Positions 17,209-26,800 are shown, numbered from the stretch's first letter. The stretch is DNA of 64,000 nucleotides from Terriglobus albidus (GCF_025685425.1 NZ_JAGTAS010000022.1:62001-126000), one strand, 5' to 3'. Numbers and translations: made by a program. Notes: generated from the letters alone by a model not told the origin.

Positions 17209-20200
17209 TTAGAAGATGACCTTGGCTGCCAGTTGGAGCTGACGGGCCGGGAGATTAGTGGTGATTGAACCAAAGTTTGAGCTGTTTACGGCAAACGTGC
17301 TGTTCGGCTGTAGGTAATTCACCTTGTTGAGGACGTTGAATGCCTCCGCACGGAAGTCAAATTTGGAAGATTCGCTCCAGAGATCGAAAGCCTTATGCAA
17401 ACCGATATCAGCCTGATAGAACGCCGGGCTGCGCTCGGAGTTACGGGAGACATTCCCCCACGGAGCACTGGTCGGAATGGCGAGATTCGCTCCAGTCAGA
17501 TAACCGTTCAGGGCGGTTGCAGTCTTTACCCAGTTTGTCTTCGGCGCCTTGATAGGCCCGCCACCCGCAGCATGGCTCGGACGGTATGTGACCAGATCGG
17601 TTACATACAACGGTGAAGACGACGAGAGTGAGTAGTTGACGTTGACCGGCAGACCGCTGGTCATGGTGTTGATAAGAGTGATCTGCCAACCGCCGAGTGC
17701 GGCATTGGTCAGATAACCGGTCTTGTTACCCCAGTGGCGTCCGTGACCGAAGGGAAGGTCATAGACTACCGACAGCGTGTCGGCCAACGGCTGATCATAA
17801 CCGCCAGGACCGTAGTCCTGACGGGGATTCGCGTAGTTCACACGAGAGTTGTCCCCCCCCGAGGTCTCAAGGTGTCCCGACGAGATGTCAAAGATACGTC
17901 CCCATGTGAACGAGTTCAGCAAGTAGAGGCCGTTTTGCGCACGCTTCTCAAGCTTGAACTGCATCGAGTTGTAGTTGGCAGACCCGGCGCCATAGGCGAT
18001 TTCGATGCTGCCGAAGGTCGTTACCGGGCGGCGAGCAGCAAGGCTTCCGCAGGTACCGGACGTGCAGGGTGTCGCCTGGTTGTAATCAGCCAGTACCTGC
18101 AGATGCGTGGCCTTGCTGCCGACATAAGCCAGATCAGCAACGATGCCGTAGGGTAACTGCCGCTGAATGCCAGCCTGGTAGCTCTGCACATACCCTGTCT
18201 TGAAGTTCTTCGGAATATAGCGAGAGGTTACGTTTGAAGGGTTGAAGTACGCAGGAGTGGTCAGCGTAGGAGCGTAGCCCTGCTGCGTCTGGCGGAAGCA
18301 GGTGGACTGAACCTGCGTGTCATTGCAAAGGTTGGATGATGATGGGAACGTGGATGCCGAAGTACCCTGCGTGATGCTGGCGTTGACGACATTCGGACCG
18401 TTGTAGGTCAGATTGTTTTCGCCGCCGGCGCGGTTCCACTGACTGAACCCGATGCCGTAACCAACACGAAGCACCGTCTTATCGGTTGCCGAGTATGCCA
18501 GACCGAAGCGAGGTCCGATGTTCGTCATCGGCGTATTCACCAGAGCACGGTCGGCGATGCTGCCGTCCTTTGCCGCAATCAGGGTGTTGGTGGAAGGATC
18601 GAAGTTGGAGAGCTTGTTATTTGCCTCAAACTGAGGCGTAACAATCTCGTAGCGCACGCCTGCATTGACTGTGAGCTTCGGAGAGAGCTTCATGTCGTCC
18701 TGGATGTACATGAAGTTGTAACGCTGGCGAAGTTGAACAATAGCGTAAGTCGTCAATGAGTAGGCTGAACGGTTGCCGAACATGAAGTCGGCAAGGTTAC
18801 GGGCCTGCTGTACCTGAGTTACCTGGGAAGTACCAGCTCCGAACGAGCCACGCGAGAACTGACCGCCGTACGTATCCGAACCATAGCTCGGATTGAAATC
18901 ATTTACCTGCGTGTGAACAGCCTGGAACTCATAGCCGATCTTCAGCGAGTGCACGCCACGAATCCAGGTATAGTTCACCTTCGGGTTGTAGATGGTTGGG
19001 TTCTGGAACTGTGGATTGGAGCTCTGAGCACCGAACTGCGAATAGCCTGTAACACTCTGGGCATTCAGCGAACGAACCACGAGCGGGTCAGTCGGCAGAC
19101 CGGTCGTGATGCCGTTCTCGACCAGCAACGAAGTCTGTCCCTGACCGATGGGGAACTTCCCACCCTTGTTCTGCGACCAGCCGAAACGAACATCGAGCAA
19201 CTTATTGCTGGAGATGGTCCAGGTTGCACCACCTGCGATATTACGGTTTTGAATGCTCACGTTGCCGTTGGAGTTACCACCGGCGCGACCCGGGATTCCT
19301 GGAGGATCGAAGAGGTAACCGCGGTGTTCGCTGTAACGGCCGAAGATGCTCCAACGAGAGTTGAAGGTGTGGTCAACGCGACCATCACCCTTGTCGTCAT
19401 TGATGATGCCTCGCGGAGAGATGACGTAGTTATTGGAGTAAGCAAGGGGATTGTTATCGGCATATCCGGTGTTCGGAAGCGGAAGTGCCCCCAGTACGGC
19501 ACGCGCAAACGGAGTCATGGCGGACGACGGAACTGTACCGTTGTAGGTCACGCCCGTGACTGGATTTGTTACCGAGATCGGCTTTGTGGGATCACCATCC
19601 GTATAGAATTGCCCGGCGCGCTGTGAGGCAGTCGGCAGAATGGAGTTAGCGGTTGCCGCATTGAAAATCTGACGGACGCCTTCATAGTCGCCGAAGAAGA
19701 AGGTGTGATCCTTCCAGATCGGGAAACCTACGGTGCCACCGAACTGATTGCGGATGAACTTCGGCTTGGTCGCGCCAGGAGCAAGGAAAGGTCCGATGGC
19801 GTTGAACGATGTGTTACGAACGTAGTCCCAGGCGCGTCCGTGAACCTGATTCGTACCGCGACGAATAGCAGCATTGATCACGGCGCCGGTCGTACGGCCG
19901 TATTCTGCGGAATAATTGCTGGTCTCTACACGGAACTCGCTCAGAGCATCCGGCGAAGGAGGAATATTCTCGTTGGCAAAGCCTTGGTTGGACGTGCCGT
20001 AGTTGTTGTTGTCGAGACCGTCGAGCAGATAGTTGTTGAAGGCCGACCGCTGACCATTGATATTGAACGAACCTTCGCGGCTCGAAGTACCGTTATTTTC
20101 CAGTAGTGACTTACGAGCACCAGGAACGAGCAATACGAGGTCCGCGTAGCTGCGGCCGTTCAAAGGAAGTTCCTGAAGCTGCTTGGTCTGAATGACCGTC

Positions 20201-20628
20201 GAGCGGGAGCTGGTTTCAGTATCCAGCAATTGCGCCGCGGCGGAGACCTCGACGGTCTCATTCACTGATCCCGGCGCTACTTCGACGTCAACACGCTGAC
20301 GTGCGTTGACCAGAAGTTGGAAGGGAGCTGTTTTGGTGTTCTGGAAGCCACCGGCTTCAGCAGAAACAACATAGGTTCCGATATTGACCGAGTTGAACTC
20401 GAACTTGCCTTCTCCGTCGGTCTTGGATGCCTGGGAAACGTTGGTACCTGTGTTGGTCAACGTAACGGTTGCACCGGCGATGGCAGCGCCCGATTTGTCA
20501 CGGACATAACCGATCACAGATGCGTTTTCAAATTGCGCCCAACCAACAACTGGACTGAGCATCACGAGGCCAACAACAAGAAGCAAGTAGAAGCACATCA
20601 ACCGCGCGGATTGGATCCGTCTGCGCAT
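17209..20628 (-). CDS. TonB-dependent receptor with N-terminal carboxypeptidase-regulatory-like domain
   Basis: A 1139-residue outer-membrane protein. Residues 1-32 form a signal peptide (MLSPVVGWAQ end). Residues about 35-115 form a carboxypeptidase D regulatory-like beta-sandwich (VIGYVRDKSGAAIAGATVTL, GTYVVSAEAGGF), followed by a plug domain and a long beta-barrel with aromatic strand ends, closing LQLAAKVIF at the C-terminus. This Oar-like architecture is abundant in Acidobacteria; ligands are unknown, often presumed to be plant polysaccharide fragments. It is monocistronic, ending at a strong terminator. No SusD-like partner is adjacent. Confidence 0.92.
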   Translation of the reverse strand: MRRRIQSARLMCFYLLLVVGLVMLSPVVGWAQFENASVIGYVRDKSGAAIAGATVTLTNTGTNVSQASKTDGEGKFEFNSVNIGTYVVSAEAGGFQNTKTAPFQLLVNARQRVDVEVAPGSVNETVEVSAAAQLLDTETSSRSTVIQTKQLQELPLNGRSYADLVLLVPGARKSLLENNGTSSREGSFNINGQRSAFNNYLLDGLDNNNYGTSNQGFANENIPPSPDALSEFRVETSNYSAEYGRTTGAVINAAIRRGTNQVHGRAWDYVRNTSFNAIGPFLAPGATKPKFIRNQFGGTVGFPIWKDHTFFFGDYEGVRQIFNAATANSILPTASQRAGQFYTDGDPTKPISVTNPVTGVTYNGTVPSSAMTPFARAVLGALPLPNTGYADNNPLAYSNNYVISPRGIINDDKGDGRVDHTFNSRWSIFGRYSEHRGYLFDPPGIPGRAGGNSNGNVSIQNRNIAGGATWTISSNKLLDVRFGWSQNKGGKFPIGQGQTSLLVENGITTGLPTDPLVVRSLNAQSVTGYSQFGAQSSNPQFQNPTIYNPKVNYTWIRGVHSLKIGYEFQAVHTQVNDFNPSYGSDTYGGQFSRGSFGAGTSQVTQVQQARNLADFMFGNRSAYSLTTYAIVQLRQRYNFMYIQDDMKLSPKLTVNAGVRYEIVTPQFEANNKLSNFDPSTNTLIAAKDGSIADRALVNTPMTNIGPRFGLAYSATDKTVLRVGYGIGFSQWNRAGGENNLTYNGPNVVNASITQGTSASTFPSSSNLCNDTQVQSTCFRQTQQGYAPTLTTPAYFNPSNVTSRYIPKNFKTGYVQSYQAGIQRQLPYGIVADLAYVGSKATHLQVLADYNQATPCTSGTCGSLAARRPVTTFGSIEIAYGAGSANYNSMQFKLEKRAQNGLYLLNSFTWGRIFDISSGHLETSGGDNSRVNYANPRQDYGPGGYDQPLADTLSVVYDLPFGHGRHWGNKTGYLTNAALGGWQITLINTMTSGLPVNVNYSLSSSSPLYVTDLVTYRPSHAAGGGPIKAPKTNWVKTATALNGYLTGANLAIPTSAPWGNVSRNSERSPAFYQADIGLHKAFDLWSESSKFDFRAEAFNVLNKVNYLQPNSTFAVNSSNFGSITTNLPARQLQLAAKVIF

Positions 20629-20715
20629 GGGAAAACACTCCTTTTTGTGTTTCTATTAGCGTCACCGTTTACGGTTTCAGTTCGGTTGCTGACATATGAA
20701 CGCCACGTGAAAACC

Positions 20716-22071
20716 CTAAAAGTCCCCAAGAATCCACGGCATAATTCCGTCGGCTGGAAGGTCAGGTTCAAGATTTACGCGCTCCGTAATCGATGACGCA
20801 GCCAACAACCCGCTGCGGACAGCGCCCTCCATGGTAGAGGGCCAACCTGTCCTCGTCCAGTCCCCTGCAAGAAATATTCCTGGCCGACCGCTCTCTTCCT
20901 GGGAGGGACGATAGCGGTCCAGTCCCGGCAAAACCGAGAACGTCGCACGAGCCTCTTTCAGCACCCCGGTCTTGAGCAACCGGGTCGTTCTTGCCTTCGG
21001 AAAAAAAAGAGCTAACTCATTGATTGCGCTTTGGATAATCTCGTCCCGCTCTTGCTTGAGTTGGGCGTGGGATGCACTGATCACCAACTCCGTATAACTG
21101 CTGCGCGAGGGGTTATATCCCCGGATTCGGGACTTATGGAAGATCCATTCGATCGTGGTATCGAGCAGGACGGCATGATCCAGATCCGTAATCTCTTTTT
21201 CCCACCAGAGATGGACCGTTGTAATGGGCGCATGAACAAAGCGCGTAATCGTTGACGTAAGCTCGGGAAGCAGCTTAACGGCCTGCTCGAAGGGGAGAGC
21301 GACAATCACTTGCCTGGCCTGAAAGACCCCGGCCGTAGTTTGCAGTGTGAACCCGGTAGTAGCGTCTCCGGAGATGCTCTCAACACTTGCCCGCAACACA
21401 AACTCAGCTCCCTGCTCTTCCGCCGCCCGGGCGACCTCGCCGTAAAACTCGCTTAGCGGAAGCATGGGAATGCCAAGCCGTCCCCCCGTGGAGGACTTCA
21501 GGAAGGACTCATGAAAGACTTGTCCGGCGTACTTCAACGAACAATTCTCAAAACGGTCGTTCAGTGCACCGATGATGACAGGCGCCCAGAAGTGTTTGAT
21601 AGCCCGCTCCGTTTGCCCGGTACGTTTCAGCCAGCTCGCGAAGCTCTCTGTGTCGTCTTTTGGATACCCGCGAAAAAATTGGAGGAGTCCCCGTACGATG
21701 GCTGCCTTGTCGGCAAAGCTGAGCATGGGAGCCTTCAGAAAGCTCAGGGTATTGTGCCCCGGCGCCGGCAGACCGCTGGGACCGATGCGGCTGGCGCGCC
21801 CGCCTGGTTCGAGGAAGGTCAGGTCGTCATACCAGCGGATCCTGTCTCCCAGGCCTGCCGCCTTGCACAGAGCGACAAGATTCGTACAGCAACCGAGCAT
21901 GACATGCTGACAGTCAATGACCTCGTTCAGCGCGGGATGCTCGTAGGAGTAAGCTCGTCCGCCGATGTAAGGGCGACGCTCCAGCACCTGCACCGCAATT
22001 CCCTGCTTCGCAAGTGCATGCGCAGCCGTCAGGCCGGCCAAGCCACCGCCGACGATGATGACGTCTTTCAT
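20716..22071 (-). CDS. hpnE: Hydroxysqualene dehydroxylase HpnE
   Basis: A 451-residue FAD-dependent enzyme related to phytoene desaturases that reduces hydroxysqualene to squalene, the last step of the HpnCDE route. The N-terminus is the dinucleotide motif VIIVGGGLAGLTAAHALAKQ, followed by VLERRPYIGGRAYS; near the C-terminus is GIFLAGDWTRTGWPSTMEGA, the second FAD contact. I start at the ATG at 22069-22071 because it overlaps the hpnD stop (ATGA), typical of this operon; an in-frame ATG seven codons upstream is less likely. Confidence 0.93.
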   Translation of the reverse strand: MKDVIIVGGGLAGLTAAHALAKQGIAVQVLERRPYIGGRAYSYEHPALNEVIDCQHVMLGCCTNLVALCKAAGLGDRIRWYDDLTFLEPGGRASRIGPSGLPAPGHNTLSFLKAPMLSFADKAAIVRGLLQFFRGYPKDDTESFASWLKRTGQTERAIKHFWAPVIIGALNDRFENCSLKYAGQVFHESFLKSSTGGRLGIPMLPLSEFYGEVARAAEEQGAEFVLRASVESISGDATTGFTLQTTAGVFQARQVIVALPFEQAVKLLPELTSTITRFVHAPITTVHLWWEKEITDLDHAVLLDTTIEWIFHKSRIRGYNPSRSSYTELVISASHAQLKQERDEIIQSAINELALFFPKARTTRLLKTGVLKEARATFSVLPGLDRYRPSQEESGRPGIFLAGDWTRTGWPSTMEGAVRSGLLAASSITERVNLEPDLPADGIMPWILGDF

Positions 22072-22988
22072 CGCGCAGCCACCCGATTCCACAGGGTCAT
22101 CGCCATACCCTGTCCCAGTACCCGAAGTTTTGTAGCAGTCGGCACGGAGACACGTTCGGAGAAGACATCGAAGTCCATCCGCTCGATACGTTCCAGCAGC
22201 ATGCGATAGATCTTAGCCAGCACCCACATTGCCGCCCTGCTGTCACGATCAAGCATCGGGGTCAGACGATCCGACGCCAGATACATTGCCTTTGCCTTCG
22301 CGGCAAGACTCAACATCACGGGACGCAGCAGCACCGGATCTCCCTGAAGGACATCCGCCGGCGTGAGTCCCGCTGCCTGTAACTCATCCAGAGGGAGATA
22401 GACGCGTCCACGTTCGCTGTCTTCTTTCACGTCGCGCAGAATATTCGTGACCTGGAAAGCGAGGCCGGTCTCTTCCGCGAGCTTCACAGCCTCCGTTCCG
22501 TGATAGCCAAAGATGCGGATGCATACCAGACCGACAACGCTGGCGACGAGGTAGCAGTAGTCGTATAGCGCCGAGATCGACTCATAGACCTCATACGGCC
22601 TGCCATCGATCTCAAGTATGCGGACGCCGGGCTTTGTCTCCTGGATGTCCAGCGTGGTGCCCTGCACCAGCTTCTCCAGGAGATCGTCGGGAATTTGAAA
22701 GCGGCGCTGCGCATCCTTCAAAGCGACAAAAACAGCATCATCAGTGGGTGCTCCGGCCCGGGCACGACGCCAGTCCTCAAGCCAGACGGCCATCCGCTGG
22801 CGGCGTTCCGGAATACTCAGGCTCTCATCGTCCGCCAGATCGTCTGCCTTGCGCATGAAGGCGTACACCGCGCACATGGCATTGGATTTGTGCGGCGGCA
22901 GCGCGACGAAGGAATAGTAGAAGTTCTTCGCTTCACGCTTTGCGATGGCCCGGCACTGCGCATAGGCCTGCTCTACAGAGATACTCAC
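22068..22988 (-). CDS. hpnD: Presqualene diphosphate synthase HpnD
   Basis: A 306-residue trans-isoprenyl synthase that condenses two farnesyl diphosphates to presqualene diphosphate. The two Asp-rich motifs are visible: YAFMRKADDLADDE (about 43-56) and NILRDVKEDSERGRVYLP, with FYYSFVALP near the N-terminus. Length is standard. It overlaps hpnC and hpnE by 4 bases each, so the three are translationally coupled. Confidence 0.95.
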   Translation of the reverse strand: MSISVEQAYAQCRAIAKREAKNFYYSFVALPPHKSNAMCAVYAFMRKADDLADDESLSIPERRQRMAVWLEDWRRARAGAPTDDAVFVALKDAQRRFQIPDDLLEKLVQGTTLDIQETKPGVRILEIDGRPYEVYESISALYDYCYLVASVVGLVCIRIFGYHGTEAVKLAEETGLAFQVTNILRDVKEDSERGRVYLPLDELQAAGLTPADVLQGDPVLLRPVMLSLAAKAKAMYLASDRLTPMLDRDSRAAMWVLAKIYRMLLERIERMDFDVFSERVSVPTATKLRVLGQGMAMTLWNRVAAR

Positions 22989-23887
22989 GCGACCATCTTC
23001 TCCACAAATGCGCGTCCCAGCAGTTTTACCTTGGCCGCCTTGGTCACGACGGGACGCCGTGTGAGCGTGTCGTATCCCTGAGCTTCAATCGCATTCAGGA
23101 TGCTCTCTCCACCGCGGCGGAAGAGGCGCAGGGTCACCGCAAGTTGCTTCTCCACACCACGCTCGAGAGCTGCTCCCTCGGTAAACATCGACCGTGTCTC
23201 GGCGACAAGGCCACGCATCATCTCCCGGAACTGCGGTGTGATGCGGCGAGCTGCGATCTGCTCTTCCGTGATACCGAAACGTGCCATCCAGTCCTGCGGC
23301 AGGTAGACACGTCCACGGTCCCAGTCTTCGCCTACATCCTGCCAGAAGTTCGCCAACTGCAGCGCGGTGCAGATCTTGTCCGAGAGCAGATTCAGCACCT
23401 CATCGTGATAACCACAGGTGTGCAGGATCATGCGGCCGACGGGATTGGCCGAATAGACCGAGTACTCCTCCAGTTCGGCGATTGAGGCATGCCGGGTCTT
23501 AATCTGATCTGCCTTGAAAGCCGCCAGCAGATCCAGGAACGGCTGCATGGGGATTTGCCGCTCGCGAATGGTCTCGGTCAACGCAACAAAGATGGGATGC
23601 TTCGTCTGTTCGGGCGCCTCGTAGCACTCGCGCAGCAGTACACCCCACTCTTCGAGCAGGCGCATACCGATCTCCGGTGTAGCAACCTCATCTCCAAGGT
23701 CGTCCGAGGCACGGCAGTAAGAGTACAGGGCCTCGAAGTCAGTCTTGAACTCCTTCGGCAGCAACCAGGTCACGACGTGAAAGTTCTCGTAGTGGCTGGT
23801 CGCCAGATTATGGCACCAAGCGCGCGCCTCCTCCACCGTCAGCCGCACTGCGGGCATAAGGTACTGCGCTGGAGCGCCTTCTAACAT
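22985..23887 (-). CDS. hpnC: Hydroxysqualene synthase HpnC
   Basis: A 300-residue homologue of HpnD that converts presqualene diphosphate to hydroxysqualene. Asp-rich motifs: LYSYCRASDDLGDEV and NFWQDVGEDWDRGRVYLP; N-terminal HYENFHVVTWLLPKE matches HpnC rather than HpnD. The ATG at 23885-23887 overlaps the end of the alcohol dehydrogenase gene by 7 bases. An open frame extends upstream inside that gene but is antisense-like in composition and is not used. Confidence 0.94.
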   Translation of the reverse strand: MLEGAPAQYLMPAVRLTVEEARAWCHNLATSHYENFHVVTWLLPKEFKTDFEALYSYCRASDDLGDEVATPEIGMRLLEEWGVLLRECYEAPEQTKHPIFVALTETIRERQIPMQPFLDLLAAFKADQIKTRHASIAELEEYSVYSANPVGRMILHTCGYHDEVLNLLSDKICTALQLANFWQDVGEDWDRGRVYLPQDWMARFGITEEQIAARRITPQFREMMRGLVAETRSMFTEGAALERGVEKQLAVTLRLFRRGGESILNAIEAQGYDTLTRRPVVTKAAKVKLLGRAFVEKMVA

Positions 23888-24948
23888 GACACCCCTTCTG
23901 GAAAGACGGCCGTCTTGATGTCTTTCACTCCCTCGGCCGAACGCACCATCATCTTGCGGAAGATCTCCGGAATATCTGCCAGACCGGCACGGCCTGTGAT
24001 GTACTCCGCACACTTGAAGCGCCCGCTTTTAATCAGCTCGAAGGCAGTCCTCGAGGTAGAGGGAGTGTGATGAAAACTCGCCTTCAGGGTGATGTTGCCA
24101 TAGTGCAGACGATTGGTGTCGAGCTGCACCTTGGTTCCGCTGGGAGGACCTCCAAAGAAGTTGACGGTGCCGCCCTTACGGACCATATCGACAGCCCACT
24201 CCCAGGTCGCCGGTGTCGCTACCGCTTCAATGGCAATATCCACGCCACGGCTTCCGGGTGTCAGCTTGCGGACCTCAGCGATCGCATCGACCCCGTCAGC
24301 GATTTGCACCACATGCCGCGCGCCAAAGATCTTCGCGGTCTCGATCTGATCATCGCGTTTAACGACGGCAATCACCTCAACGCCGGCGATCTCTGCGGCA
24401 TGCATAAACATCAGACCGATGGGACCGGCGCCGATCACCACCATGGAGTCGCCCAGCTTTGCATTCGACTCCTCAAGCCCACGGATCACACAGGCTAAAG
24501 GCTCGGTCAATGCAGCATATTCAAACGGCAGACTCTCTGGAACCGGAAGGGTATTCTTCGCAACGATGCGGGCCGGAATGCGGATGTATTCCGCGTAAGC
24601 TCCGTTGTTGAAGAGGAGGTCTTCACAGAGGTTCTGCTGCCCTTCCATGCACCAATAACACTGGTCGCACGGCGCCGAGTTCAGAGCCACGACTCGGTCG
24701 CCAATCTTGAATTTCGCACCCTCTCCAGCCTCTACTACGGTTCCGGCAAGTTCGTGCCCGAAGGGAATGGGCGGCTTCAGCATCATGGCGTGGTAGCCGC
24801 GGCGATAGACTTTGAGATCCGTGCCGCAGGTTAAGGCAGCTCCTACACGAACAACAATCTCTCCAGGGCCAGCCGTAGGGCGGTCTACCGTTTCGAGACG
24901 CAAATCTTCCTTGCCGTACAGTACGGCAGCCTGCATGGTGTCAGCCAT
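23881..24948 (-). CDS. Zinc-dependent medium-chain alcohol dehydrogenase
   Basis: A 355-residue MDR enzyme. Catalytic zinc ligands are ALTCGTD (Cys about 41) and PFGHELAG (His-Glu); the structural zinc loop is PCDQCYWCMEGQQNLC; the nucleotide-binding motif is VVIGAGPIGLMFMHAAEIAG. It resembles threonine/sorbitol dehydrogenase-type members. It is the first gene of the hpnCDE operon and overlaps hpnC by 7 bases, so a role in hopanoid or isoprenoid alcohol metabolism is suggested by context only. Confidence 0.9.
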   Translation of the reverse strand: MADTMQAAVLYGKEDLRLETVDRPTAGPGEIVVRVGAALTCGTDLKVYRRGYHAMMLKPPIPFGHELAGTVVEAGEGAKFKIGDRVVALNSAPCDQCYWCMEGQQNLCEDLLFNNGAYAEYIRIPARIVAKNTLPVPESLPFEYAALTEPLACVIRGLEESNAKLGDSMVVIGAGPIGLMFMHAAEIAGVEVIAVVKRDDQIETAKIFGARHVVQIADGVDAIAEVRKLTPGSRGVDIAIEAVATPATWEWAVDMVRKGGTVNFFGGPPSGTKVQLDTNRLHYGNITLKASFHHTPSTSRTAFELIKSGRFKCAEYITGRAGLADIPEIFRKMMVRSAEGVKDIKTAVFPEGVSC

Positions 24949-25066
24949 CTCCTTATTTTCTCATCCTGCACCGAAGGAGACACGTCCGGTACACAATCCC
25001 TTAAGCCAAATCGCATCCATCCGCATCTAAACGACAGCAGCAGTACGAGATAATTCCAGCAAGAGC

Positions 25067-25852
25067 ATGCCAATTCCGCTACCGTCTCCCACTGCGTGGG
25101 TCAAATCCAAACTCCTGGCTCTCCAGGAGTACTCTCTGCTAGCCGGACGTGCCTTCCGCTCGCTGCTGACGCCGCCCATCTACTGGGGAGACCTCTTTCA
25201 GCAGATGGACCTGATCGGTGTTGGCTCCTTGCCGATCGTCGTCTTGACAGGCTTCTTCACGGGTTGCGTGCTGGCGCTGCAGGCGGCGACAGCGTTGCAG
25301 CAGTTTGGCGCGGTCAGTAAGACCGGCAACCTCGTCGCTCTTTCCATGGTGAAGGAGCTCGGCCCTGTGCTGACCGGATTGATGGTCTCTGGCCGTAATG
25401 CCTCCGGCATGGCATCCGAACTTGGCTCGATGCGTGTGACGGAACAGATCGACGCCATGCGCGCGCTGGGTGTAGACCCGGTACGCAAGCTGGTTGCTCC
25501 GCGGATCCTGGCGACGGTCTTCATGCTCTTCTGGCTTTCTATTCTGTCCATGTGCATGGGTATCCTGGGCGGCGGCCTGGTAGCAGTCTTTCTTCTCGGC
25601 CTGGATGGACACGCTTACTTCACCTCGACCTACTCAGCCCTGGTATGGGCCGACCTATGGCAGGGGCTCACCAAACCGGTCTTCTTCGGTTTCATCATCT
25701 CCTCCATCGGCTGCTACTTCGGCATGCAGACCAAGGGCGGCACACAAGGTGTGGGCCGCGCCACCACTGAGGCGGTGGTAGCCTCCTCCATTCTGATCAT
25801 CGTTTCGGATTTTATCCTGACCCGGTTCTTGATCGGGATCCTGGGACGCTAG
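25067..25852 (+). CDS. mlaE: MlaE-type ABC transporter permease
   Basis: A 261-residue MlaE-fold permease that moves phospholipids between the two membranes. Motifs: GSLPIVVLTGFFTGCVLALQ, LGPVLTGLMVSGRNASGMASELGSM (split here only for naming; the core is ASELGSM), VTEQIDAMRALGVDP. Five to six hydrophobic segments follow. It is divergent from the alcohol dehydrogenase (118-bp gap) and followed by mlaF, but the TAG stop and the 114 bases after it belong to a MITE-like element. Confidence 0.94.
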   Translation: MPIPLPSPTAWVKSKLLALQEYSLLAGRAFRSLLTPPIYWGDLFQQMDLIGVGSLPIVVLTGFFTGCVLALQAATALQQFGAVSKTGNLVALSMVKELGPVLTGLMVSGRNASGMASELGSMRVTEQIDAMRALGVDPVRKLVAPRILATVFMLFWLSILSMCMGILGGGLVAVFLLGLDGHAYFTSTYSALVWADLWQGLTKPVFFGFIISSIGCYFGMQTKGGTQGVGRATTEAVVASSILIIVSDFILTRFLIGILGR

Positions 25853-25965
25853 AGCATTCTCCTAAAGGTGTAGAGCGGAGTTTCGACAGTTTTGCGCCGT
25901 TTTCCTTCGAAGAAAACGGCATTCACAGATTTATCCAACGCTACAGTATTAGGAGAATTGCTCTA
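25850..25965. repeat. MITE-like dispersed element, copy 4 (divergent subtype) between mlaE and mlaF
   Basis: 116 bp bounded by TA: begins TAGAGCATTCTCCTAA and ends TTAGGAGAATTGCTCTA. The internal hairpin is GCCGTTTTC and GAAAACGGC around CTTCGAA. The ends match the other copies for TAGAGCATT then diverge, so this is a related subtype. The first three bases are the mlaE stop codon and the last base precedes the mlaF ATG by one nucleotide. Confidence 0.8.
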
Positions 25966-25966
25966 G

Positions 25967-26800
25967 ATGCCATCCATCCAAGAGACCGCGCTCAAGCACG
26001 GATTGTCACCTGACGCTCCGGTTGTTGCCTTCGAAGGTGTCTCCATCGGCTTCGAAGGCAACGAGGTATTGCGCAACGTCTCCTTTACCGTCATGCCTGG
26101 TGAAACCCGCATTCTGCTGGGTCCGGCAGGCGGCGGTAAATCTGTTCTGCTGAAGCTGGTTGACGGCCTTCTCAAGCCGGACTCCGGCCGGATCTTTGTC
26201 TTTGGAGAAGAGGTCACGGCGATGCCGGAGCGGGAGCTCTTTAAGCTGCGACGGCGCATCGGTATGGTCTTCCAGGAATCGGCGCTGTTCGACTCCATCA
26301 ATGTCGAGGACAACGTTGCCTACCGCCTCAACGAAGAGGGAGTTGCTCCGGAAGAGGCTCATCGCCGTGTCGTGGAGGCGCTGGAGTTCGTGGAGCTGGG
26401 CCACGCCATCGAGAAGTTTCCCTCTGAACTCTCCGGTGGCATGCGCCGCCGCGTCTCGATTGCCCGCGCCATCATTACCGGTCCCGACCTGATTCTCTAC
26501 GACTCGCCTACTGGCGGACTCGACCCCATCACATCGACGACCATCATTGCCCTGGTCGCGAAACAGCGCGATGTCTCTCAGACAACATCGTTGCTCATCA
26601 CACATCGACTGCAGGACGCATTCACCCTGGCCACGCACTATTACAACCAGAAGGAACAGCAGTTGGAGCCATTGCCCAAAGGAACGCTCGAGGAGAATAC
26701 AAAATTCCTTGTCCTGAATGAGGGACGGGTCGTCTTCGACGGCACCACGCTTGAACTCACACACACGGAAGATCCATGGATCAGGGAGTATCTCGCTTAG
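25967..26800 (+). CDS. mlaF: MlaF-type ABC transporter ATPase
   Basis: A 277-residue ATPase partner of MlaE. Walker A is GPAGGGKS (about 46-53), the Q-loop is GMVFQESALFDS, the signature is LSGGMRRRVSIARA, and the Walker B region reads DLILYDSPTGGLDP. In Walker B the catalytic Glu expected after the Asp is Ser. The C-terminal stretch after the H-loop (THRLQDAFTLATHY) is longer than in E. coli MlaF. No mlaD is downstream; the next gene overlaps by 25 bases. ATG at 25967 follows the repeat element, with no good Shine-Dalgarno sequence outside it. Confidence 0.92.
   Translation: MPSIQETALKHGLSPDAPVVAFEGVSIGFEGNEVLRNVSFTVMPGETRILLGPAGGGKSVLLKLVDGLLKPDSGRIFVFGEEVTAMPERELFKLRRRIGMVFQESALFDSINVEDNVAYRLNEEGVAPEEAHRRVVEALEFVELGHAIEKFPSELSGGMRRRVSIARAIITGPDLILYDSPTGGLDPITSTTIIALVAKQRDVSQTTSLLITHRLQDAFTLATHYYNQKEQQLEPLPKGTLEENTKFLVLNEGRVVFDGTTLELTHTEDPWIREYLA

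Noticed and set aside
18913-20106. Plus-strand open frames inside the TonB-dependent receptor gene
   Set aside because: They are complementary to conserved receptor sequence, lack ribosome sites and show no family resemblance.
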